This document shows positions 17,132-26,180 of a DNA stretch of 64,000 nucleotides, in pieces. Every line of letters begins with the position of its first letter. Within the stretch, counting starts at the first letter, position 1. Both the position numbers and the translations under genes were made by a program. Source of the DNA: Microbacterium marinilacus (GTDB taxonomy: Bacteria; Actinomycetota; Actinomycetes; Actinomycetales; Microbacteriaceae); NCBI RefSeq assembly GCF_019753765.1, contig NZ_JAIJZW010000002.1, positions 1 to 64,000 of the forward strand, written 5' to 3'. Under the pieces are notes generated by a model. That model had not been told where the DNA came from, ran no database searches, and was given only the letters and a program-made list of their open reading frames with translations.

Positions 17132-17448
17132 AGCGCAGACCCCAGCCGCGTCAGGCCGCGCGCGAAGTTCGCGACTACATCCCGAGCTGCCATCGGCGCT
17201 CGAACTCGCGCTCACGCTGCCGACACGCCCCGTCTGACCTGCGCCGCCGGTTCTGGGCCTCTCGCTCCTCGGTGCTCAAACCACCTTCGCCAGATGTGGG
17301 GAGCGGCCTGCCGGGGCGTCGCCGCCGCAGCGGGAGGACTATGGCTGCCGGCGCGCTGGTGCGGAACCAATAGTGATGGAGTGACACGGTGACTCCTTCG
17401 ATCAATTTGGGCCACGATTCGCGGCGGTGGGGATTCCCAATCTAGTCT
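17132..17448. other. Intergenic region, no convincing gene
   Basis: About 320 bases between the small protein and the Zur-like palindrome. A 76-codon minus-strand frame exists (17175-17405) but it is Arg-rich, lacks recognisable features and looks like chance coding in high-GC DNA. A short inverted repeat with arms GGAGT and ACTCC sits near 17375-17395. Nothing else is seen. Confidence 0.4.
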
Positions 17449-17467
17449 ATTGAGAACGCTTCTCAAT
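17449..17467. promoter_or_regulatory. Perfect palindrome, Zur-like operator
   Basis: ATTGAGAACGCTTCTCAAT has 8-base perfect arms (ATTGAGAA and TTCTCAAT) around CGC. The first half equals the conserved half of the Zur-like boxes at 12366 and 21535. It lies 14 bp before the ATG of the flavoprotein gene and so should repress the flavoprotein and the carrier behind it. Confidence 0.65.
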
Positions 17468-17481
17468 TAGATTGCTAACTC

Positions 17482-18602
17482 ATGCCGACAAACCCCCAAG
17501 ATCCTCGATGCCCTCGTCGTCGGTGCCGGCCCCGCCGGTATCGGCACCGCCTTGGCGCTGACAGCCGTGGAGAACCCTCACCTTCGGGGTGCTCGAGCGG
17601 GGCCAGATCGGCCAGACGTTCCTGGATTGGCCGACTGAGCAGACGTTTCTCACTCCCTCGTTCACGGGCAACGGGTTCGGCGCGACCGACCTGAACGCAG
17701 TGCACCCGGAGACGTCTCCGGCGTTCAGCCTCGGGGTGGACTATCCGACCGGACCGCAGTACGCGAAGTATCTGCGTAGCGTCGTGAAGCACTTCCGGGT
17801 CCCGGTGCTGGACGACACGGAGGTAACGGCGGTCAGCCGGCACGAGCTGGGCTTCGAGATCCAGTGCGCCCGCGGACCCGTGGTGACCCGGTCGATGGTG
17901 TGGGCCGGCGGCGAGTTTCACCAGCCACTGGATCCGCGCATCTCCGGCAGCGGCCTCACCGATCCCGCCCGCACGCCGGAGGCCTGGGAGCCGCGCGAGG
18001 GCCGGGTGCTGGTGATCGGCGGATACGAGTCAGGTATCGACATCGCTGGCCATCACGTCGAACAGGGAGCGCACGTCACGATCGTCGACCGGTCCACGCC
18101 CTGGGATGCCCGCACCGGATCCGACCCCTCCTTCCGACTGACACCGCGCTCCAGGACCCGGCTCAAAGCCGCGGAAGCCACCGGCCGGCTGACCCTCGTC
18201 GACGCGCATGTCGGCGGCGTCAAGCGCGATGGCGACGAGTGGGTCGCGAGCCTGGACAACGGGACCCGCGTCCGGGTCGACTCGCGACCGATCGCGGCCA
18301 CAGGATACGGACCCGGCCTCGGCCCCGTCGGACACCTGTTCGAGCGCCGGCCGGACGGGTGGCCCGAACTCGATGAGGACGACCAATCCACGATCGCGCC
18401 CGGCTTGTTCCTGTCGGGCCCGGCGATCCGGCACGGCGGGTTGAAGTTCTGCTTCGTCTACAAGTTCCGGCAACGCTTCGCCCATATCGCCCGCGTCATC
18501 GGCGAGCGGGCCGGGAAGGACACCGGTGCTCTGGAAGCGTGGCGCGCTGCCGGGATGCTCACCGACGACCTGTCCTGCTGCGGTGTGGAGTGCGCATGCT
18601 GA
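17482..18602 (+). pseudogene. FAD/NAD(P)-dependent oxidoreductase, two apparent frameshifts near the start
   Basis: The flavoprotein fold is clear but split over three frames. ATG 17482 opens frame one; the dinucleotide-binding motif VVGAGPAGIG lies in frame two (after a run of five C at 17493-17497); from about 17589 (VLERGQIGQTFLDWP) the rest runs in frame three to the stop. The main frame includes a second nucleotide motif (VLVIGGYESGIDIAGHHVEQ) and ends in the Cys-rich tail CCGVECAC. Either two one-base sequencing errors in homopolymers or a true early pseudogene explains this. The tail suggests metal or thiol chemistry. Zur-like palindrome upstream; ATGCTGA overlap with the carrier gene downstream. 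Confidence 0.65.
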
Positions 18603-19762
18603 CCGCGCCGCTGCGTACCGGCGTCACGACCGTGCTGTTTCTCGCCGCGATCCTCGCCGGCAGCCTGCTCGGCTTTCTCGCCCCGGCGGCGGGGCAGAGC
18701 GTCGCGGGGTTCACGGACCCGCTGATCCTGTTGCTGGTGGGGAGCCTGTTCTTCACCCTGCGTCTGGACGGCCTGCCGGCGCTGCGCCGCGCACCACGGA
18801 CGGTGCTGCTGGCGGTGGGGATGAACTTCCTCGCCATCCCGCTGATCGCGCTCGCGCTCACGATGCTGCTGCCGTCTGACGCCCTGCGCCTGGGTGTCCT
18901 CATCTACTGCCTGGCACCCTGCACCGACTGGTTCCTCGGCTTCACCCGCCTGGCTGGCGGGGACACTATCACCGGCGCGGCCCTGATCCCCGTGCAGCTG
19001 ACTCTCCAGCTGCTCCTGTACCCCGTGTGGCTTGCCCTGTTCGCGCGCGAGCACGTCGACGGGCTCATTACATCCGCAGCCCCGACGCTGCTGATGTGGT
19101 TCGTCCTCCCGGCGGTCGCCGGCCTCGGACTGCGACTGCTGCTGCGCCTCGCGCTGCCGGTGGGCGTACGGCGTGGGATCGTCGCCGCGGTTGATGGGGC
19201 GGTTCCCGGAGTCATCGCGGCAGTGATCGTCGCCATCTTCGCAGGCAACGTCGGCACGATCCTCGCCGCCCCGGCCTCGTTCACGTGGGTCCTGGTCGTG
19301 GTGTTCCTGTTCTTCGCCGTCACCTACGCACTGGGGGAAGGGGTCGCCCGGCTGTTCCGGCTGCGCCATCCCGAGCACGCGCTGCTGACGATGACCACCT
19401 CGGCCCGAAACGCCCCGCTGATGCTTGCCGTCACGACCGTCGCACTCCCGGACCGACCCGTCGTGCACGCCGCGATCATTCTTGGCATGCTCATCGAGTT
19501 CCCCCATCTCACGGTCATCACAGCCCTGCTGCGCCGCCGACACGGTGACGGTCGGGACAGAACGTCTCCAGCGAGCGTGACGACGAGCGGGGTGAAGCCG
19601 CGGCGGCTCCAGAACGGGCAGGACAGTACGTTGTCGTCGACAAAGTGCAGCAGCACATCGTCCAGGCCACGGTCGGCGAACCAGGCGAGAGCAGCGTCGA
19701 CAAGGCTGGTGCCCACACCGGTGCCGCGGGCCTGCGGTGCGACGCTGGTCAGCCCCACGTAG
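18597..19762 (+). CDS. Bile acid:sodium symporter / ACR3-like carrier with aberrant C-terminus
   Basis: Membrane carrier of the BASS/ACR3 fold with about ten hydrophobic helices. Seen: LIYCLAPCTDWFLGFTRLAGGD near residue 105, matching the ACR3 'CT-W---F--LAGGD' region, and a second crossover TTSARNAPLMLA near 270. Residues beyond about 316 (after ITALLRRR) no longer look like a membrane protein; they are the antisense of the acetyltransferase remnant, so the normal stop seems lost at a junction near 19545. The neighbouring flavoprotein and Zur-like box suggest a zinc-linked job rather than arsenic efflux; no arsR/arsC is adjacent. Confidence 0.72.
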
Positions 19763-20384
19763 CCGTTGACGTGCGGGCAAGGAGGCCCGCCCTGGGCTGT
19801 CCTCGGGCAGCTCCAGGATCATCGTCCGCAGGCTGCCGACCGGTCGCCCTTCCGGCCCGTCGACCACCAGGGTCTCGCCTCTGCCCTCGGCCTGCTCTCC
19901 CCGGGCGCGAGTTCCCGGCGGGTCGGCGCCTCGGCCTGATCCGCGACCGTTCCCCTGCGGGTGTGCCGTGCGTGGTACTCGGGTCTGCACGAGCAGCCGG
20001 GTGATGCCGTGCGGCCTCGCGTCTTCGGCGACCGCGCGGACGAGGGCCTACAGATGGGTCGTGACGTGCTGCCAGGTGGTTGCCGTCCACGCCGACAGCG
20101 ACGTGGACGCGTGGCGAGGATGGATGTAGGTATAGCCGACGTGGTCGTCGACGACCTCCAACGTGGCACCCAATACGGCGACAGCGCGCTCTTGCTCCAT
20201 TGCCACCCAGCCCGAGGCGAGAGGGTCGCCCTCGAGGTATCGCCGCATCGCCAGCCGAGCCGCCGCAGCCGCATACGGCGGGACGGTCGCACGCCAGGGG
20301 TGACGGGCTCTGCCCGGCGATCCCCGCCGCGACCAGCTCGAGAACGGCATCGGGTTGCTCGGTGATGCGACGCACTGTGGCCAT
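19545..20384 (-). pseudogene. GNAT-type acetyltransferase remnant with several frameshifts
   Basis: Reading from ATG at 20384, MATVRRITEQPDAVLELVAA is followed, in another frame, by YAAAAARLAMRRYLEGDPLA and GATLEVVDDHVGYTYIHP, then in a third by GETLVVDGPEGRPVGSLRTM, and finally, near 19758-19560, by the acetyl-CoA-binding motif VAPQARGTGVGTSLVDAALA and FWSRRGFTPLVVTLAGDV. The parts are collinear with a roughly 280-residue GNAT protein, so at least three indels have occurred. The last frame has no stop of its own at the expected end and runs into the carrier gene's complement. Lies downstream of the COG0523 GTPase on the same strand. Confidence 0.65.
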
Positions 20385-20419
20385 GTTCGTGCTGCTTCCT
20401 CGTCGGGAGCTTCGTTTGT

Positions 20420-21481
20420 TCAGCCGCTGAGCCAGCGGTAGCGGTGCAGCCGTCGCAGGCCCGGGACGTCTGGTCGGTCTGCGGGTGCGGCGGCGACCGC
20501 CGCCAACGCCTGCTGAGCGATCGCCGGATCCAGGTGCGGGCCGATCGCGACAAGCTCACCCGAGGCCGGTGGCTCCGGCAGAGGAGCGATGTGGATCATC
20601 CGCCCCACGACGTTGACCACATACCCGCGCTCCGCCTTCGGGCCGCGGACCCGCGCGCGCCCCTTGACCCGGTAAGCGCCGTCGGGCGGCTCCTCGACCA
20701 GATCGATCAACGCAGCCGGCGCCACCGGCGCGCTCAACGGCACCGCGGTCGCCTGGGCGTGCGCGTGTCCCTCATGGCCGAGGTGTTCCTCGCGCATCAG
20801 CGCGGCGATGGGCAGCTCGTCCTCGGGCTCGGTCTGGCTCGCCGTGTCGAACACCAGAGCGGGGTCGATCCGCCCGGCCTGGGCTACGACCAACTGCGCG
20901 TGCGGGTTACGGGCATGCACCCGCTCACCGATGCGCTTGACCGTGCGTTCGCGTTCGCCTGCGGGCAGCAGATCGCTCTTGCCGATCACGACGACGGTAG
21001 CCGCCGCGTAACGCAGCGGCGGGTCCGGCCAGGTGTCCACGGTGCGGAAGTGCTCGATCGAGTCGATCACCTCGACGACTCCACCGGGCCGGACTCGCTC
21101 GGCGCCGCTGAAGCGGATCAGCCGGGCCAGAGTCACCGGGTCTGCTGCTCCGCTGGCCTCCACCACGATCGCATCCAGCCGCAGCCGCGGGTGGGAGAGT
21201 TTCTCCAGCGCGTCGTCGAGCCCACCGGCATCCGGCAGACAACACAGGCAGCCGCCGGCGATCCCCGCCACTTCGTCGATCTGTCCGGACACCAGTGCGG
21301 CGTCCACGTTCAGCGCGCCGAAGTCGTTGACGACCACACCGATCCGAGCACCAGGTGCACGCAGCAGATGGTTGAGCAGGGACGTCTTTCCGGCACCCAG
21401 GTACCCGGTGACCGCGACCACCGGCACTCGCTCGGAGACCGCGCGTGGGGGCGCGGCCTGGGCGCTTTGCTGATTCGGCAT
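20420..21481 (-). CDS. COG0523-family GTPase, probable zinc metallochaperone
   Basis: A 353-residue CobW/YciC-like GTPase. Walker A GYLGAGKTSLLNHLL at residues about 26-40, metal motif GGCLCC near 80, a His-rich linker (HLGHEGHAHAQ) near 240 and a C-terminal CobW_C domain. Family members bind zinc and hand it to target enzymes when zinc is scarce. ATG 21481 is used; a GTG four codons upstream (21493) has GGAAG closer, and the frame's far start at 21550 would overlap the operator. Divergent from the FecBCD operon with the Zur-like box at 21535 between them. Confidence 0.88.
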   Translation of the reverse strand: MPNQQSAQAAPPRAVSERVPVVAVTGYLGAGKTSLLNHLLRAPGARIGVVVNDFGALNVDAALVSGQIDEVAGIAGGCLCCLPDAGGLDDALEKLSHPRLRLDAIVVEASGAADPVTLARLIRFSGAERVRPGGVVEVIDSIEHFRTVDTWPDPPLRYAAATVVVIGKSDLLPAGERERTVKRIGERVHARNPHAQLVVAQAGRIDPALVFDTASQTEPEDELPIAALMREEHLGHEGHAHAQATAVPLSAPVAPAALIDLVEEPPDGAYRVKGRARVRGPKAERGYVVNVVGRMIHIAPLPEPPASGELVAIGPHLDPAIAQQALAAVAAAPADRPDVPGLRRLHRYRWLSG

Positions 21482-21534
21482 GAGAATTTTCACCCGCTTC
21501 CACCACCGTCGTACCGTGTCACTCAAGAATCTAC

Positions 21535-21549
21535 TGAGAACGATTATCA
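21535..21549. promoter_or_regulatory. Zur-like operator between COG0523 GTPase and FecBCD operon
   Basis: TGAGAACGATTATCA, identical over all 15 bases to the site at 12366. It ends 15 bp before the GTG start of the permease and 53 bp upstream of the divergent GTPase start, so one bound repressor can shut both. Confidence 0.78.
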
Positions 21550-21564
21550 CTTTTGGGAGGGTGT

Positions 21565-22623
21565 GTGAGCGCCACCGCGACCAGCGTCGTCGACACGCCC
21601 TCGCAGCCGCGCGGCCCGCGCCGCTGGGTGTGGGTCGGTGCCGGCCTGCTCGTCCTCGCTGTCGCTGTGGCCGGCGTTCTTGTCGGCCAGGTCACCGTGC
21701 CGCTGGACGAGGTCGGTCAGGTCATCGCCGCCCACCTGTTCGGCGCACCACCGTTGGCGGGGCGCATGGCGGAGCAGATCGTGTGGGACGTGCGCCTCCC
21801 GCGGGTCCTTGGCGGCATCGTCGTCGGCATCGCCCTGGCCGTGACCGGAGTCGTGATCCAGGCCGTGGTGCGCAACCCCCTCGGCGACGCCTACGTGATC
21901 GGCGTGACCCCCGGTGCGAGCCTGGGCGCCGTCGCCGCGATCGTCCTGCTCGGCGTCGGAAGCCTCGGCATCACCGCGGCAGCATTCGCCGGGGCTATCG
22001 CCGCATTCCTGGTGATCATCGCCCTCGCCCGCCGCGGCGGCGGCTGGGCGCCGGGCCGGGTGATCCTCTCCGGCGTCGCGATCGGGTACCTGCTGGCCGC
22101 GGCCACCTATTTCCTCCAGATCATGGCGACCCCCACCCAGCTGCAGCGCGCCCTGTTCTGGACGCTCGGCTCCGTCGCCGGCGTCGGCTGGGACGACCTG
22201 CCCCTGCTCACCGTGATCACCGTCCTCGGGTGCGGGTGGATGCTGCTCCGGGCTCGCTGGCTCGACGCCCTGGCCGCCGGCCCCGAGCTGGCACGCTCGC
22301 AGGGCGTTCCGGTGGGACGGTTCCAGCTCGAACTCATGGGGATCGCCGCCCTCATCACCGCCTGCGTCGTGTCCGTCGTGGGAGGGATCGGGTTCGTCGG
22401 ACTCGTCATCCCGCACGCCGCCCGGTTCCTCGTCGGCGCCGCCCACCGCCGCGTACTGCTCGCGAGCCTGCTGCTCGGTGCCGCGTTCCTTCCCGCCGCC
22501 GACATCCTCGCCCGCACCGTACTCGCGCCCACCGAACTGCCGATCGGCATCATCACCGCCGCCGTGGGCGCCCCGCTGTTCATCGCCCAGCTCGCCCGCA
22601 CCGACTGGGGAGCACCGGCATGA
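21565..22623 (+). CDS. FecCD-family ABC permease (metallophore importer 1)
   Basis: A 352-residue permease with about nine to ten helices that works as a homodimer for uptake of metal chelates or heme. Family landmarks: PRVLGGIVVGIALAVTGVVI near residue 75, QAVVRNPLGDAYVIGVTPGA, GIGFVGLVIPHAARFLVG near 275 and the end TELPIGIITAAVGAPLF. GTG 21565 is used because GGGAGG (21555-21560) precedes it; a TTG 12 bases earlier opens the frame but is less likely. 4-bp overlap with the ATPase gene. Zur-type control suggests a zinc chelate rather than iron. Confidence 0.88.
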   Translation: MSATATSVVDTPSQPRGPRRWVWVGAGLLVLAVAVAGVLVGQVTVPLDEVGQVIAAHLFGAPPLAGRMAEQIVWDVRLPRVLGGIVVGIALAVTGVVIQAVVRNPLGDAYVIGVTPGASLGAVAAIVLLGVGSLGITAAAFAGAIAAFLVIIALARRGGGWAPGRVILSGVAIGYLLAAATYFLQIMATPTQLQRALFWTLGSVAGVGWDDLPLLTVITVLGCGWMLLRARWLDALAAGPELARSQGVPVGRFQLELMGIAALITACVVSVVGGIGFVGLVIPHAARFLVGAAHRRVLLASLLLGAAFLPAADILARTVLAPTELPIGIITAAVGAPLFIAQLARTDWGAPA

Positions 22624-23405
22624 GCGTCGAGGTGGACGCCGTCTCGGTCCGCATCGGCGCCGCGCAGATCCTCGAAACCATCACGGCCACCGTCGTGGAC
22701 GGCCAGATGGTGGGGCTGCTGGGCCCGAACGGCTCGGGCAAGTCCACCCTGCTGCGGACGATCTGGCACGCCCTCATACCCTCGCGCGGCGCCGTGCTCA
22801 TCGACGGCACCGACGTCGCCACTCTGCCGACCAGGGAGCTCGCGCGCCGCGTCGGGGTGCTCATGCAGGACGACGGCACCGACGCCCGGTACACGGTCCG
22901 CGAGGTCGTGGAGACAGGCCGGTTGCCGCACCGGCGGCTGTTCGGAGCCGACGAGGACCCCCGCGACCGGGTCGGCGAGGCCCTCGCCGCGGCCGGTATC
23001 ACGAGCCTCGCGGATCGGCGGATCGACACCCTCTCCGGTGGACAGCGGCAGCGGGTGCTCGCCGCCCGCACTCTCGCCCAAGCCACACCAGTCGTCCTGC
23101 TGGACGAGCCGACCAACCACCTCGATCTTGCCGCCCAGCACGACATGCTCGGCCTGTTCCGCCGCCTCGGCGTCACCGTCTTCGCCGCACTTCATGACCT
23201 GAACCTCGCCGCCGCCTACTGCGACCGGCTACACCTGCTGAACGCAGGTCGGCTCGTCGCCTCCGGCAGTCCCGACGAGGTACTCACCCCCGAGCTCATC
23301 GGCGACGTGTTCAGCGTCGCCGCCGCCGTCACCACCAACCCCCTCACCGGAACCCGCGCGATCCATCTCGGACCGCGCCCCATCACAGAAAGCACACCCT
23401 CGTGA
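22620..23405 (+). CDS. FecE/FhuC-type ABC ATPase (metallophore importer 1)
   Basis: Energises importer 1; 261 residues. Walker A GPNGSGKST near residue 36, signature LSGGQRQRV near 138, Walker B VVLLDEPTNHLD and a switch His in FAALHDLNLAAAYCD, all typical of the FecE/BtuD group. Overlaps the permease by 4 bp and the lipoprotein start by 4 bp. The order permease-ATPase-SBP differs from the SBP-permease-ATPase order of importer 2 in this window. Confidence 0.9.
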   Translation: MSVEVDAVSVRIGAAQILETITATVVDGQMVGLLGPNGSGKSTLLRTIWHALIPSRGAVLIDGTDVATLPTRELARRVGVLMQDDGTDARYTVREVVETGRLPHRRLFGADEDPRDRVGEALAAAGITSLADRRIDTLSGGQRQRVLAARTLAQATPVVLLDEPTNHLDLAAQHDMLGLFRRLGVTVFAALHDLNLAAAYCDRLHLLNAGRLVASGSPDEVLTPELIGDVFSVAAAVTTNPLTGTRAIHLGPRPITESTPS

Positions 23406-24385
23406 CCACATCCCGCACCCGAGCCACGGCACCCGCCGTGGTGCTGCTCGCCGGCCTCGCGCTCGCCGGCTGCTCCACGACCACGCCCTCAGAGACGTCC
23501 AGCGGCCCGTACGACACCGCCGCTTACCCGGTCACCGTGTCCTCCTGCGGGCAGGACTTCGCTTACGACCAGGCGCCGTCCCGGGTGGTGCTCGGCAACT
23601 GGCGCACCCTGGAGACCCTCGACGCCCTCGGCGTCGGTGAATCCGTGACCGGCGTCGTCCTCGGACCCGACGACCAGGGTCAAGCACCCGCGGATCTTCC
23701 CGAAGGCGTCACCGTTGTCTCCCCAGACGTCATCCCCGCCCGCGAACCGGTGATCGAAGCCGCACCCGACTTGTTCCTGTCCTTCAACGAGGCGCAGCTG
23801 GTCGGCCAGGGCACGCTCTCCTATGACGACCTCGCCGGCATCGGTGCCAACGCCTACGTCATGGGCGCCTACTGCGCCGAGCCGTCGGGCAACCAGTCGA
23901 TCGAGACCGTCTACACAGACATCACCAACCTCGGCGCGATCTACGACATGCCCACCCAGGCCGAGGAGCTCAACCAGGAGCTACAGGACCGGGTCGCCGC
24001 CGCAAAGGAGTCTCTGAACGGCAGCACCGCACGAGTCGCGTTCCTGAAGGTCGTCGGCGGCAAGGTCTATGCGATCGGCGGCTACCCGGCCTCCGCGTTC
24101 ACTGAGGCACTGGGGCTGACCAATGAGTTCTCCGACCTGCCGACCGCGTTCGCGGAGCTCAACACCGAGCAGGCGCTCGCGATGGACCCCGACATCGTGT
24201 TCGTGAACTACGTCGGCGACGAGCAGGCCGCGATCGCCGACCTCGCCGCCGCTCTTCCTGGCCTCGCCGCTGTCACGGAGAATCGCGTCTACGGTGCCGA
24301 CGAGAACCTCGCCCAGGGCAGCGGCGTCGGCATAGTCAACGCGCTCGAGGCCATCGCCGCGGACGTCGAGACGGCCGGACGCTGA
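23402..24385 (+). CDS. FecB-type substrate-binding lipoprotein (metallophore importer 1)
   Basis: A 327-residue receptor. Lipobox LAGC near residue 22, then a spacer and YPVTVSSCGQDFAYDQAPSR, the start of the two-lobed type III binding fold. The same YPVT-x3-C opening is present in the receptors at 28863 and 31839, so all three belong to one actinobacterial subgroup. It closes the Zur-boxed operon; a methyltransferase follows 20 bp later. The ligand is not readable; a zinc-binding chelate is inferred from regulation. Confidence 0.87.
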   Translation: MTTSRTRATAPAVVLLAGLALAGCSTTTPSETSSGPYDTAAYPVTVSSCGQDFAYDQAPSRVVLGNWRTLETLDALGVGESVTGVVLGPDDQGQAPADLPEGVTVVSPDVIPAREPVIEAAPDLFLSFNEAQLVGQGTLSYDDLAGIGANAYVMGAYCAEPSGNQSIETVYTDITNLGAIYDMPTQAEELNQELQDRVAAAKESLNGSTARVAFLKVVGGKVYAIGGYPASAFTEALGLTNEFSDLPTAFAELNTEQALAMDPDIVFVNYVGDEQAAIADLAAALPGLAAVTENRVYGADENLAQGSGVGIVNALEAIAADVETAGR

Positions 24386-24405
24386 TCGGCAGGACGGAGA
24401 CGATC

Positions 24406-25062
24406 GTGACCAGACCCATGCCGACCGCCCCGGTCTTCTGGGACGGGTTCTACGCCGAGCACACCCGCGCCGAGCAGGGACCGGTGAACCGCATCCTCAT
24501 CACCGAGACCGAAGGACTCACACCAGGCACCGCGCTCGATCTCGGCTGCGCGGAAGGCGCCGACGCGATCTGGCTCGCCCAGCACGGCTGGGACGTCCTT
24601 GGCATCGACGCCTCGCAGATCGCCGTCGAGCGTGCCCAGGCTCACGCCGAAAGGATCGGCCACGGGGAGCGGGTGCGCTTCGCGCAGCACGATCTCGCTA
24701 CGGACTTCCCGTCAGGGCGGTTCAGCCTCGTGTCGGCGCAGTTCCTGCATTCACCGGTCGCGGTTCCGGGGGAGCGGGAGCGGATTCTCCGCCACGCGGC
24801 CGAAGCCGTCGCTCCCGGCGGGCACCTGCTCGTCGTCTCCCACTGGAGCGTGCCCTCCTGGCACCCGGCGATGCCGGACCCCGGTCACCCAGTCAACCTC
24901 ACCGTGCAGTCGCCCGAGGAGAATCTCGTCGCCCTGCAGCTCGCAGACGAGGAGTGGGAGATTGTGCGCGACGAGCTCGACCGGATTGAGCTCACCAGCC
25001 CAGAAGGGCGGCCCGGTGTCCGCGAGGACCATGTGCTCCATCTTCGTAGGTTGGATGCATGA
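24406..25062 (+). CDS. Class I SAM-dependent methyltransferase
   Basis: A 218-residue Rossmann methyltransferase. Motif I DLGCAEGADAIWLA at residues about 45-58, motif II WDVLGIDAS, motif IV region DLATDFPSGRFSLVSAQFLH and motif VI VAPGGHLLVVS. The sequence resembles the TehB/thiopurine-type group that acts on small molecules. It lies 20 bp behind the lipoprotein gene in the same direction and may be part of that operon; GTG start. A role in altering or detoxifying a chelator or metalloid is possible but not shown by sequence. Confidence 0.8.
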   Translation: MTRPMPTAPVFWDGFYAEHTRAEQGPVNRILITETEGLTPGTALDLGCAEGADAIWLAQHGWDVLGIDASQIAVERAQAHAERIGHGERVRFAQHDLATDFPSGRFSLVSAQFLHSPVAVPGERERILRHAAEAVAPGGHLLVVSHWSVPSWHPAMPDPGHPVNLTVQSPEENLVALQLADEEWEIVRDELDRIELTSPEGRPGVREDHVLHLRRLDA

Positions 25063-25756
25063 CGCGGATGATCGGGTTCTCTCGGTGACCGAGCAGGCGC
25101 CCGAGGAAAGTAGGCCCGGCCTCACGCAGGCAGTCTTGCGCGAGGTCGGGCCACGCCTGCGCACCGCGCGGCTGAAACGAGACCTCACACTCGAGGCGCT
25201 GTCCGAGACCACCGGAATCTCGGCATCGACCCTGTCCCGCCTCGAGTCCGGCAAACGCGCACCGAACCTGGAGCTGCTGATCCCCGTCACGCGTGCTCTG
25301 CGGCTCAGCCTCGACGACTTACTCATGTGGACCGCACCCGACCCGCGCATACGCTCCCGCACCCAGCGGTTCGGGAACCTCACCGTCGAGTACCTCTCAC
25401 CCGAGTCCGCTCCGATCCAGACGTTCAAGATGACGCTCACTCCAACAAACGAGCCCATCCAGACCCGCTCGCACGACGGCTACGAATGGTGCTACGTCCT
25501 CCGGGGGCGTGCCCGCGTCATCTTGGGAGACCGCGAGCTCGTCATCGAAGCAGGCCAGGCCGCCGAATTCGACACACGCCTCCCGCACGGCGTCGCCGCC
25601 GTCGGTGGTCAACCCGTCGAGATCCTCGCCATGTTCAACCGCAGCGGAGAACGCATCCACTTGCCCGAATTCGGAGCTATTGATCGTCCGGCGAACCGCG
25701 ACGGAGGGGCTCGCGAGGCGGAGACACCTGAGATCAACCGGTATATCGATCGATGA
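25055..25756 (+). CDS. XRE-family regulator with C-terminal cupin domain
   Basis: A 233-residue regulator. The Cro/C1-type HTH is at residues about 40-95 (LEALSETTGISASTLSRLES); the C-terminal 110 residues form a cupin (SHDGYEWCYVLRGRARVILG, then FDTRLPHGVAAVGG), which usually senses a small ligand. ATG 25055 overlaps the methyltransferase stop and has AGG 4 bases upstream; GTG 25085 is the alternative. This is the last gene before the left island repeat and its end is intact. Confidence 0.82.
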   Translation: MHDADDRVLSVTEQAPEESRPGLTQAVLREVGPRLRTARLKRDLTLEALSETTGISASTLSRLESGKRAPNLELLIPVTRALRLSLDDLLMWTAPDPRIRSRTQRFGNLTVEYLSPESAPIQTFKMTLTPTNEPIQTRSHDGYEWCYVLRGRARVILGDRELVIEAGQAAEFDTRLPHGVAAVGGQPVEILAMFNRSGERIHLPEFGAIDRPANRDGGAREAETPEINRYIDR

Positions 25757-26180
25757 GAGTGTGCATGAGACTGCGGCGAAGAAGGCGCTGCTGACGCCGC
25801 GACGTACCTTGGCTTGCGTAGCGGTGAGATCAGCTACGTCTATTCAATCGGCTGTACGCGGCATCCCGGTCACGCGTCGGGACCTGGCCGGGACCTGATG
25901 CATGCAAACCATGCAATCCATGACATGAAATGAGACTGTCTGAGGGGCTGAGATGCCCGAAAATCAGGGAATCAGGCCGAACCGTCTACCTGGGGGTTTC
26001 GGTGGGGTAGTGGGGGAGGTTGGCGCCGCTGATTTACATTTTGTCCTGCTCAGGCGGGGTTTGCTCGCGCGCTGAGCGTTCTCGGATTCTCGTGAACATG
26101 GGGTTCCCGGGACCAAACCGGGACCACGGCCGATTTAGCGCACTTGACCGCCGGACAAGTGACGATGTCGTGGTTGAGGC
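25757..26180. other. Intergenic region carrying the left island repeat
   Basis: About 420 bases without a credible gene. It contains repeat copy A (25879-25997) and, near 26110, GGGACCAAACCGGGACCAC, which echoes the GGGACCTGGCCGGGACCTG at the start of the repeat. The short frame ending at 25898 with RRDLAGT could be the tail of a lost integrase, but it is too short to prove. Confidence 0.5.
25879..25997 (+). repeat. Direct repeat copy A, left boundary of the copper island
   Basis: 119 bases that match 46657-46776 in the same orientation at roughly nine in ten positions. Identical core stretches include CCGGGACCTGATGCATGCAA, the following ACCATGCAATCCATGAC and the final GAACCGTCTACCTGGGGGT. 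The repeats bracket about 20.8 kb. Such a pair is expected of attL/attR of an integrated element or of a duplication-mediated insertion. No integrase gene lies beside either copy. Confidence 0.75.

Noticed and set aside
17175..17405. Small minus-strand gene upstream of the flavoprotein
   Set aside because: Arg-rich, no convincing start context, no domain, and it overlaps the regulatory region.
18597..19762. Arsenic resistance operon (acr3 with the ArsR at 13627 or 48828)
   Set aside because: Neither ArsR is adjacent, the 13627 sensor carries a zinc site, there is no arsC, and the upstream palindrome is Zur-like.
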